Below, piece after piece: positions 54,971 through 64,000 of a stretch of DNA of 64,000 nucleotides (the stretch's first letter is position 1; every line of letters starts with the position of its first letter). The notes under the pieces are model-generated. The model ran no database searches. It saw only the letters and a list, made by a program, of their open reading frames with translations, and was not told the DNA's origin. Made by a program: the position numbers and the translations under genes. The stretch is from Zonotrichia leucophrys gambelii (lineage: Eukaryota > Chordata > Aves > Passeriformes > Passerellidae), in the NCBI RefSeq assembly GCF_028769735.1, contig NC_088171.1:66082216-66146215 (forward strand), read 5' to 3'.

Positions 54971-55489
54971 AAGAAATGGCACCTGGCTGTGCCCTGAACA
55001 GTGGGTGGGTGATAGCTGTGTTCCAAAGACTAGGTCAATATAAATACTGGAAGTCTTCTTGGGAAAAGAATGATCCCGTATTTTCACAGATAATTTTTAC
55101 CAGTAGTCTTCTGTGCCCGTTATGTATCGCTTGAGGTTTTGGGGAGAAACCTGGCTAGCAACATCTCAGAGAAAAGAAAAAGAAATATGGCTGGATGAGT
55201 GCATTAGAGCGACCATTTATAATCTACTCGGTTTTGCAGTCCATAGGGGAGTCCTAAAGCAGACTTCTGACTGTTAAACCACTGTGAATATACACGGGGG
55301 GGGGGGGGGGGGGGGACGGAGAACCAAACCAAGCCAAACCAACCAACCAACAACAACAACAAAAACCCAAAAACAAAACAAACAAACAAAAACAGAAAAC
55401 ACAAAGAAAAAAACCAGAAAACTTCAAATAAAAGCAGGATCCACTGGCAGGCTTTCTCTGAAACTGGCCAGGTACCTTTCAGTCAGTAC
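54971..55489. other. Intergenic with G20 and C/A-rich low complexity
   Basis: No gene. The only notable content is the G20 homopolymer and following AAC-type repeat, listed separately. Confidence 0.7.
55296..55420. repeat. G20 homopolymer followed by C/A-rich repeats
   Basis: A run of 20 G at 55296-55315 is followed by CCAAACC, (CCAA)n, (CAA)n and (AAAC)n units. The G-run can form quadruplexes and is also a place where base calling is unreliable, so its length may be inexact. Confidence 0.9.
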
Positions 55490-55950
55490 CTACGTTAAAT
55501 GCTCGCCGCCTTTTCCGCGACATCCGGGTTACGGCCGGCTGGCAATAAATGACTGACCCGTTCCATCCATCCATCAGGGCCGGGTGCGGGCCAGCCTGCC
55601 AAGCCCCATCCCCGCCGGATAGAACGCTTAAAGCACAGAAGGTCCCCGCTCCCATCCGCAAGCTGCGCTGTCGTTTGTCGCCGGTGCCGCTGGATGGCAA
55701 TGCTGGATAAAGGATCTCAGCCCGCAGCCGGGAGAGGAGGAGGAGGAGGAGGGCGGCTCTCAGCGCCGGCAGACGGACGGGGTATGGACAAGGCACCGCC
55801 GTGGAAAGTCCCTGGGAAGAGTGTCCCGCTTGGACGTCAGATCTTTGGCTGTAATTTCAACCTGAAAGAAGATGCTCGAACCACGGGGTGTGATTTCTGA
55901 GGCGCCCCGCACTTGGAGGGCTCGAATCACGGAAAACTAATATTTGGTGA
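55490..55950. promoter_or_regulatory. CpG-rich block, promoter-like, no gene assigned
   Basis: GC-rich with frequent CpG (for example CCGCGACATCCGGGTTACGG, CGCCGGCAGACGGACGG) after AT-rich flanks. A GAGGAGGAGGAGG run lies near 55735. Frames of 68 (+) and 105 (-) residues match nothing I know. It could be a CpG-island promoter or an old GC-rich repeat. Confidence 0.4.
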
Positions 55951-56051
55951 CGAGTTTTTAAGCTTCGGAAGGAGTGACTGGAGTCATGCATTGGCGCGGC
56001 TTGCTAGAAATTGCCCAAGGTTTATATTTAAAAACTCTACTTACACTTTGT

Positions 56052-56075
56052 AAAAAAAAAAAAAAAAAAAAAAAA
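56052..56075. repeat. A24 homopolymer
   Basis: 24 consecutive A between TTTGT and GACTTTGC. It lies just left of the integrase fragment. On the + strand it could be a poly(A) tail of a retroposed sequence ending here, but no source was recognised. Confidence 0.85.
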
Positions 56076-56139
56076 GACTTTGCAAGCGCGGCATGGCTGG
56101 GCTCAATGACTATTCAGTGAACTCATTTGAATGTGCATA

Positions 56140-56390
56140 GACAGGGCTTGCTTGAACTGCTGCATCAAAGAGAAATGCTGAAATGAGTCATTTGTGAATC
56201 ATGGCTTATTTTCTGTTGTTAGCTCATCTGGAATCCCATGGTGATCAAACAGCCTTTTACAATGTGTTAATACATCGCTACTCCATGTGTTTAGCAACAG
56301 CTCTTTTCCAATAAACTGTAGGTAGTCACCCATTACAAAGGGATAGTTTTTTCCTGCCGCGTGTAAACCGGCCGGGACCAAGTCGGAGAT
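56140..56390 (-). mobile_element. Ty3/Gypsy-type integrase fragment, decayed
   Basis: Retrotransposon integrases join element DNA to the genome through a DDE core. The - strand frame 56600-56199 (133 residues) shows the core from about residue 72: SDL (Asp73, candidate first catalytic residue), AAGKNYPFVMGDYLQF (84-96), TWSSDVLTHCKRLFDHHGIP (105-124), then DELTTENKP. The second catalytic Asp is normally followed by Asn-Gly; here the site reads Glu130-Asn-Lys. A TGA follows residue 133, yet similarity continues in frame past it (FTNDSFQHFS). The third acidic residue is not evident. It is a dead copy. Spacing of 57 residues between the two acidic positions fits Ty3/Gypsy integrases; a domesticated Gypsy-derived gene is possible but less likely with these lesions. 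No RT, protease or LTR was found beside it. Residues 1-70 are unrecognised. Confidence 0.75.
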
Positions 56391-56600
56391 GAAAACATCA
56401 GCAAAATTCCGTGCTGTTCCAAACACGGCTGTCCACGCTGCTTCCATTCCAAGATCATCCATGCCCTCTGTCTCCTTGCTTGCAGGGCACAGTCCAGCCA
56501 GGAGACATTGCCTGTCAGGATTAGCGCTCCTGCCCTCCCAGAGGCTGCAAGCAAACCACTTTCCGGGCACAGGAATGAAAGAGAGGCAGGAAAAAATCAT

Positions 56601-59600
56601 CCTCGGCAGCGGTTTAAGGTAAGGCGCCCTGTTTTCCTAATTGGTGACTGTTCCCATCCTATGCCTACAGCTGACTGGAGAGATTGGAGCAGACTGTAAG
56701 CAGTTTCAGGCCTTGGTCGGAGTAAATTTGTAGGGAACAGTAATCGCTCCCTCTTTCTTTTTTTCTTTTTCTTTTCCTGTAACAAACTGAACCAATCCAG
56801 CAGGTCGGCAAAAAGTTGTCAAGAGTCTGAGGAAGAGGGTGTGAATCCCTTAAGGCTGCTATTGTCATTGAACTCTCCGTGGTGTGAAACCACAGCCTGA
56901 GGTGCTGAGATCCTACCAAGAGCAACTGAGGCTGAGGAACCAATTCCCTTGTGCCAGCTTTTTTATTGGAGTGAGCAGCTGGAGATGGAAACATCTTCAA
57001 CCAGTACAGCAAGATCCACCACAACCCGTCTGTCAGAGCCCTAAGCCCTGTCTGCCTGTGAGTTTCTTAGCCATAAGGGCCCAAATACTCTCTGCCATCA
57101 TACCTAGGTTTCTTCTGTCACACATAATTGTAGCTCAGAGGTCCTGAATAATTGCATTGCTATTTGGGCTGGTCCAGCCCCCAAAAATAATCTTAATAAG
57201 GTTACTCTTAACCAGCCACATGAATCCCTTTCAGTTCTCAGTGCAGGCTCAGTCATGCTGCAATACAGTGGAGGAGGCCAGTCACTGTGGGGCTAATTTA
57301 GTTTAAAATGCAGCCGGCCCATTTATGGGACAATTTTTTGTTCGTGCTCTAAATTCTTATGCACAATCAACAGCCTGTAAACCTGGCCAAAGGAACACAT
57401 TAGGTGCTGCCCATTAGTGCAGGCATTTGGGGCTTACAGCCCTTAGAAGTAGCGTTTGTGCTGTGCTCCTTTACAAGTGGGATGTATCCCCTATTTAGTC
57501 AATGGGCCCTGTCATAGGGGAAAAGCACAGAAACTCTTTTCCTGCGCTGCAAATCAATTTCCTCTGCTCCCAGGATGAGTTTGACCTCACACTCACCCAG
57601 TAGCTTTTGTGACCAACACTGTTGGCCTTGCAAAATAAAGGAGCACCACTTTCTCTGTGAGGGGAGAGCAGAAAATTGAGGTAAGCGAAGGAGTATCACC
57701 CTACTGGTTGTGCTGCCAGGAGCAGGATTCCCAGGAACATGGGGAAAGACTTTTACTCTTGGGAAGGCTCCACATAAGCTCTAAACTGTTACCAAAGCTC
57801 AGGTTCCTTAGTGGGTCTAAAAGAAGATTAAATAGTAGCTTGTTCTTAGGTTTTGAAAAGCAGCCCACAGCATGCAAGACCATGCACACCAATATCCAGC
57901 AGGGGAACAGGCAGCAAGGCAGATGACCCAAGTCCTAACACAGGACAAGTCCCCTGAATTAAGCAATGCCTTAATTGTTTTCTTCAGGGTTATTTTTAGG
58001 CTGGCTACCTGAATTCAGCAGAGTGCCTCACCAAAAACTTTAGTGGGGCAACTTAATACTGCATGAAGGAAGGGTAGAAACAAAAACAGAAATGAGGGGG
58101 GGAAGCAGGTGGGAGAAATCTTTTGGCATAATTTCCCGTGGTGTGGTTGCCTTAGGGAGCAGATTTACCTCTGACAAGGAAGGTTACAGTGGAAGAGATG
58201 GTGAAAGGAGTAATAAGCTCTCCAGGTGGGAAATGAAGGCAGGGTAACCACCCACCCATAAATTTAGCCAGGGTAGGCCTACATCTGCATTGCCTACAGC
58301 TGGGGCCATCTGTCTGAAGGCAGGCACGGTGTCAGGAAAGGAGGGCCTTTTCCAGGTTAGCCAGGTTGAGTGTGAAGCAGGTGATGCTGACTCTGGGGCA
58401 AGTGATAGCCTGCCTGTGTTTGCATGCCATATTTTTTCCAGTGACACTTTGCAGAGTGTGTGTTTTTATGTTTTCTAAATAGCCCCAAATAAACACCACA
58501 CCCCTCAGACATGCCCATTTCTTACTTGTTTTGAAATAAAGACTGACAGCTGGAAGGCAGGAAAGGGGACAAAGACTTATGAGACTCATTTCTGCAGAGC
58601 CCATTTGTACCAGGACCTCCAACAGAGTAAATCTTGCCAGAACTCAGGCTGGCTGGATTCCTTCCTCTATGTCCAGCTGCCTACCACATCCCTGTTACCC
58701 TTAGGCCAGTCACTTCATTCCTCTGTATCACAGTTGTTTTGAAGATATGGAATGAGTAAATAATGGTAACTACCTCACAGAAAAAAATGTTTACGATATT
58801 TACAATTCATCTTAGGATTTTCCTAAATTTTGGTGTCAAATTTCCTCTACCTCTGCCTTCACCTTTGAACAAAAATTGGTTGTAGTGCAACCCTGATGCA
58901 GAGATATAGACAAGTATTTTGCATGTGTTGCCCATCTAGTTTGTAAATCTGACACTTTGAAAGGTTAAGATACATCTTATACTTTTTTCTTTCAACCTGT
59001 GGTCTTTAAGGCTCTTTCCAGTCTGGACCTCAGACATACTGGGAGATAAAGGGATGTAGAAAAGCAAATGATAAATGTCCTGACTCCAGGAAGTGGTGTT
59101 CTAAGGACATTAGTCACTTTGGATAAAGTTGCCAAAGAAGGCAATTCCAACAATCCTCCAGCATCTAAAGGAGGAGAGGTAAGGAGTGGAAATGGCACAG
59201 CTCAAATAGAGTCAGACCACTGGGTAACATTGGCAGAGCTCTCCTAGTTTCGAGTGCAGTGTTTCTGCTGCTGGGTTAAAGGGAGAAAACCTCGGGGTTG
59301 TTCTTCAGCTGAATTTCCCGAAAAGAAGACACACAGGGGCGCCAAAGTCTTAGGAAAAGAAACCCAAGCTTTAGGCTTTTTCCTTTTTATCGCTTCTGTC
59401 TGGCAAGCTCCTCAGCCGGTGCAGTGGGAGGGCTTCGCTCCCTCTCAGCGTTAAGGGAGCAGCTCATCATCCCAAGGATGATTTCACCTGCAGACGCTCC
59501 GGGGCTCCGCAATCGCTTACCCTTGCGCGGTGTAAACAGGCTGCTGCTGCTGCTAACTCTGTGCCTCTCTCAGGCTGTCCTGGGGAGAGGTGGGATGTGC

Positions 59601-62600
59601 CCTGGTGTGTGTGGGGTGGCTCTGATTCCCGTGGGAGGCTGGAGCATCTCTTCGTCCTTCTGGCACGGCCCTTGCAAGCATGGCCTCAGATTTGCTCTGG
59701 ACAAAGTTCCCAGATGAATTTGGAAAACTGCCATTGTAGCAGTATAGGAATACCACGCTTTGGAGAATAAAAAGTTTGTTTGTCCAGGGTCCGAGTGTTT
59801 GTGTTCCTGGGTGTGAAGATGACGGTCTGAACCTCTGTCTGGTCAGTTTGTCCCCATGAGCTGAGCCTGGTGTGGTGGTGCCTGCAGCTTGGAGTGGACA
59901 CCAAGGTGAAAATCCAGGACAGCTGTAATGTGGGTGCTCGTCAGCCATAAGCTCCAACCCCGCCCTCGCTTCCCTTTGCCAGAGGGAGGAGGCTGGTGCA
60001 AGAGCTGTTTCATCAGCCCTGGCTGCAAGGGCATTGTCCATGTAGCGGGTTGGTATTCCTCCAATGGCCATGTGGAACGATTACACCAGATCATCCAGTG
60101 CACAGCCTGCTCTTTCACTCACCTCCACATGTTTTACTCCATAGTTCTCAGGCAGGCGGGACATTTTGTGTGGAACACCACATAAACCCAACTGAGCCAA
60201 GCAAACTATAACCATAGCATAAGCTGCCATGGGGAAAAAAAAAAAAAAAAACCATGTTGTTCAGTGGTTTTGTTTTGTCTTGCTCTCCACTGAGTGATAT
60301 ATCTTAGTGACAAGTTGCTGTAGCCACACAGCAATTCTTTTAATACCATGAAGTGTCGTGGGGTGTAGACATGTCCTAGGACAATGGCTAGAGCTAATGT
60401 TAAAGGCTAAATGTATTGCAGCTGCATACAAGCTGGGCTAGATTAAGCACTAGAGCTCTGGAAGTTTCTTGTAAAAAAAAAATCGCTTAAGAGATTTTTT
60501 TGTGCAGAATAATTTTGCTTTGGATGTCAGAGCCTCCAACAGTCATTTTCCAGTAATATGTCTTATTGTAATTATTTGACACTTTAAAATATATGCCTGG
60601 CAGACAGCAGTTCCAATGTTAGCATAGAAATATCAAAGTAGATTGTATTAAAACTCTGCTGTGGGAAATACCAGGCTTTGTTTTCTAAACATGTCTTATT
60701 AGGGTGTTTTATTCAATGCACTGAAAATGAAATTCTACTTCCATTATGTCATGTCATGCCAGGATGGATGCAACACCCAAGTCTTATTGGAAAAGCTGAG
60801 AGTTTCAAACGTGAATGCCCAAGCTTAGCCTCCAAAGAGTAGTAGAGTAGCTGATTTCCAGCCAACAGACTGGAAATGGCCTGCTTTATGGAGTTTCCAG
60901 TTGCCTGCTCCTCCACATAGCTTTCCGGGCTACGGGACATGTTCTGGTGGTTAGTTCCATCCCTCTTCTTAGTTTCCTTTCCTTCCCTTGATCTCGAGCA
61001 AACCAGCTGCAAGACCTTGGGGAAATTCCTTATCTTCACCTTGCATCAGTTTACTTATCTGTAAAACAGATAAACTAATAACACTGCACTTCTCGAGGGT
61101 TTGTTGAAGCTTATTACACAGCAGTGAGTGCTGTAAGAGGGAAGTCATTACAAAAATGACAGTGCTAATATGACATGGAGGTAACACAAAGGAGCCCCAC
61201 TCTGCTCCATGCAAGTCAGGGGAGCTCTGTTATTTGCTTTAGCAGAACCAGGGATTTGGCCTATGCTTAAATGACTTGCACTTGTTTTTCTTCTTGAATG
61301 CTAATTTAGAGTTAAGAAATAGCATTACAAGAAAAGCTCATTCCTGCCTATGTGTAAATATTTAGCAGCTGAATAGGCATAATTTAGCAGGGCACAGTTT
61401 CTGCTTCTCCAGTTTTCAAGGATGTCATTCTAAGCTGCTACAGATCAGAAGATACACTGAAATTACCAGATCAAAATCCTTCCCATATAAGTGTACACAT
61501 ACAGAATTTATTTTACCGGGCAATTAAATGTGTAAGATAAATATCCCTGGGGGAGGAGGGCTGTTTGAGGTTTTATAGCATATCTTATTATGGGCTCAGT
61601 TTCGAAATCTTAATCCAAGCAAAACTCCTCATGTGGAGACTTAATGCTGGAGTGTAACTGTGTTCTGTACTCAGGATATGTGCAGTTGCATCAGTGGATT
61701 TTAGGGCAAGGGGGTAGCAAAGGCAGTGAAGCTTTGGCTAGAGAAAAGCAGCCCTTCCTGGAACATTTATAATTAGCAATAACCCTTTCATCAAACATGA
61801 CGTGTTGAAGGACCTTAGTCAGCATATCCTTTTCTGGATTTCATCTGACAGTATTATTGATCAAAAATTGAAAATAAGTGTAAAATAGAACTTATTTGTA
61901 ATTATTTAGGGGTGGCATGATCAGTAAAACTGCAGTCTACTGCAGCTATGAGGTTGTTGGCAAAATAGTTGCCTGTGTTTCAAATGCAAAAGCTTTTTGA
62001 AGGACACGTGAGCAGCCAGAATTGCCCAGAAAATACTCCAATTTTATATCCAAGCTGCAAATGCAATTTTTTTTTTCTTAAAACTGGTGGATTTTGTCTG
62101 TTTAGAAAATGAAATGTACAACAGAAGAAAGCATCCAAGTTGGAGTGAACAAATAATAAGATCTTGACCTGAATCTAGTGGATAGAATTATTTTTCTAAA
62201 GACAGAAGTGTTCAGTATCTCTAGCATGAATTCATTGTGCTTTGCAAGGGAAAAAAAAAAAAAACAACAAACCAAACCTCACCACATTTGTGCTTGAGAC
62301 CATACAACTACTCCCTGGGGAATCCAAAAAAGACGAAGCCTGGAGTTTTACCCCACCGATGCTTTACTCATAGGGATAATCTTTTTAGGAGCTCGTTTTC
62401 TGGACCTGGCAATGGCAGTAGCTAACCCCTAAGGGCCTAGGTTGAGAAAGGTGTCTGGTGAAGCAGAATGTGCCGGTTACCTTTCCCTACGAGGTCCAGA
62501 GCATGGGAATTTGCACCATGCGGTTGCCCATGCAAACACCGGCCAGTCGTCCGTAGCTGGATTGCATTGGCACCGCAGTGTGTGCTCAGAATTAACTCCT

Positions 62601-62869
62601 GATCACTTGCCGGTTTTGCTTGTTTAGTTGGTTTAGTGCAGTTGGTTTAGCAAATAAATATTAAAGGAGCAGGTGAGATCCACGTGCTCCTTGGAAAAAA
62701 CTTCGCTTCCCCGCCCTTCAAAAAAAAAAAAGTTTTCAGCTGGCTTCCAAAAAATTGCGCTCCAACACCTCTCCCACACCGTCACTTGGAATTGAAAAAA
62801 AGTTGCTATTTGTATGCATTTTAAAGTATTTATTTGCTGATTTCCAAACTGATCAGCCTCCTGACAGCG
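56601..62869. other. Non-coding, repeat-poor interval
   Basis: More than 6 kb with almost no LTR or CR1 landmarks and no recognised exon. A-runs lie at about 60235-60251 and 62250-62264. A 172-residue - strand frame near 59.55-60.07 kb shows no domain. The low repeat load compared with 24-46 kb could reflect regulatory constraint, but this is inference. Confidence 0.5.
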
Positions 62870-64000
62870 CTCTGGGGATTCACACCCCGGGCCGGGGGCA
62901 GAGCGGGTCTCGGAAGGGGTGTGGGGTGTGAGGGGGGATGGCAGAGACGCGCCGAAAAGTCCCACAGTGCCGTGACTCGGGGACACAGCATCCTCATCCT
63001 CCTCCTCCTCTGCAGAGGCTGCGCAGGGGACACGGCTCCGCGTCCTGTCCAGGCGGGACGTCCCTCATGCCCCTCCAGAGCTCCAGAGCGTATCCCAGAG
63101 CAAAGCCGCGACGGGGGGAGCCGGAGGAGGGAGGGCAGGGAAAGGCACTTGGTTTCCTGAGGTCCCGGGAGCAGCTGAAGCGACCTGTTGCACTCGGTGA
63201 GCTTCTCAACTCTGCTAGACTGAATAGCTGGGAGACTGAACAGTGGGCAAGGCGGTCACATACGGATTTCTTCTCTTATCCTTTCTTTTCTCTCCTTTGC
63301 AACATCCCAAGCCGCTCGTCGGAAGGGCTCTCCCGGATCCACTGGCCGCAGGGTTGAGGCTGCTCTGCTCGGGGACCCGTCTCCCCCACAGCAGGGCATA
63401 AAAACAAGACACAAACCCCAAATCAACAGAGGAAAAACCTCCCCGCTAACATCCGAGACACAGCACCTCCCCTTCTCCGGCACCGGCCTCCCGAAAGTAA
63501 TTGAATCGTGTTGGACAGCAAAGTGCGAGTGAAAAAGGGGGGGAGTATCGGTATTTTTTTTCTCCTTTTTTTGTCTTTGTTTTGTACTGTTTGGGGTGTT
63601 TCTATGTCCTGCTGGGTTTTGCCTCGTTCTTTTTGCCCCTCTCTTGCAGTAAGGAGAGCCCGGGAAGACACCGAGGACAGCGAAGGCAGCCCTCATCCCG
63701 GGAGCAGCGGCCATGGCGAGGTGCACCCACACCAACCTGAATCTCTCCTTTCTCCTCCGAAAACACCGGCTCCGGGAGCTCAGCCTGGACAGAGGACGGG
63801 GTGGGGGATGCTCCTCCCGACCCCGCCGGGGAGCGAGCCCAGCCCGCAGCCGCGCATCCTCCGCGGGGCGTCTGTCTGTCTGTCCGTGTCCCTCACGGAG
63901 CGGAGCGGAGCGCCGCCTCTGCCGGCCCTGGGGCCGCCCGAGCTGCAAGTGGCCCCACGGGCGCAGGCCGGCCACTGCCAAAAATTACTTTAGAGAAAGC
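62870..64000. promoter_or_regulatory. CpG island at the right edge, likely 5' end of an unidentified gene
   Basis: GC- and CpG-dense sequence with CACCCCGGGCCGGGGGC at about 62883, TCCTCCTCCTCCTC near 62996, and very dense CpG from 63700 to the end. A TATA-like CATAAAAACA lies at about 63397. Direction cannot be settled: frames are open on both strands. The gene itself must lie mostly outside the window. Confidence 0.55.
63650..64000 (+). CDS. Possible 5' coding exon running off the window (hypothetical)
   Basis: A long pyrimidine tract ending CCTCTCTTGCAG at 63638-63649 is a good splice acceptor. An ATG in GGCCATGGC context follows at 63713. Its frame (MARCTHTNLNLSFLLRKHRL and onward) is open for 96 codons to the last base, without a stop. 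The later part is Arg-, Ser- and Pro-rich as expected from GC-rich sequence in any frame, and a second + frame and a 241-residue - strand frame are also open here. I recognise no protein. It may simply be 5' UTR of a CpG-island gene. Confidence 0.25.

Noticed and set aside
54242..55026. Protein-coding gene on the - strand
   Set aside because: The translated blocks are CR1 ORF2 reverse transcriptase in several frames, so this is a dead LINE.
59553..60071. 172-residue - strand frame and possible LTR with AATAAA at 59767
   Set aside because: No TG/CA boundaries with duplication and no recognisable protein domain.
62870..64000. TFAP2A first exon
   Set aside because: No frame here resembles any known TFAP2A N-terminus; only the neighbourhood suggested it.

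Overview
The window is vertebrate nuclear DNA, very probably from a bird and probably a songbird. The reasons are: introns of normal vertebrate splice structure, many 5'-truncated CR1 LINE fragments (the dominant avian retroposon), several solo endogenous-retrovirus LTRs whose sequence resembles passerine families, and a gene order matching human 6p24 (from memory, avian chromosome 2). The species cannot be named from sequence alone.

Region 1 (1-17032, + strand) is the 3' half of MAK, the male germ cell-associated kinase. It starts inside the kinase domain and runs through nine coding exons to the stop codon. All introns obey GT-AG and all phases join. One exon is exactly 75 bp, the size reported for the retina-enriched MAK exon. 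The final splice acceptor is duplicated by a 34-bp tandem repeat.

Region 2 (21555-24330, - strand) is a complete four-exon TMEM14C gene of 106 codons, transcribed towards MAK from a CpG island. TMEM14C is a mitochondrial inner-membrane protein of heme biosynthesis.

Region 3 (24.5-46.2 kb) is gene-poor and has absorbed retroelements. I see five LTRs with recognisable ends (24561-25439, 25580-26194, 34136-35232, 37987-38531 and 44884-46197), a probable sixth (44206-44632), CR1 3' ends, and a perfect interstitial telomeric array at 26905-26957. Between them, at 42427-43260 on the - strand, is a frameshifted, unprocessed copy of GCNT2 exon 1 that still has a splice donor. GCNT2 is the expected next gene family in this synteny block. 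PAK1IP1, which lies between GCNT2 and TMEM14C in human, was not found.

Region 4 (46.2-64 kb) holds no gene I can name. It contains a 1.5-kb CR1 reverse-transcriptase remnant (53408-54970), a G20 homopolymer, a CpG-rich block at 55.5-55.95 kb, a decayed Ty3/Gypsy-type integrase fragment (56140-56390), about 6 kb of fairly unique non-coding DNA, and a CpG island at 62.87-64.0 kb. That island may be the 5' end of a gene beyond the window.

MAK and TMEM14C are neighbours by ancestry and do not form an operon or pathway. MAK works at cilia and in germ cells and photoreceptors; TMEM14C works in mitochondria.
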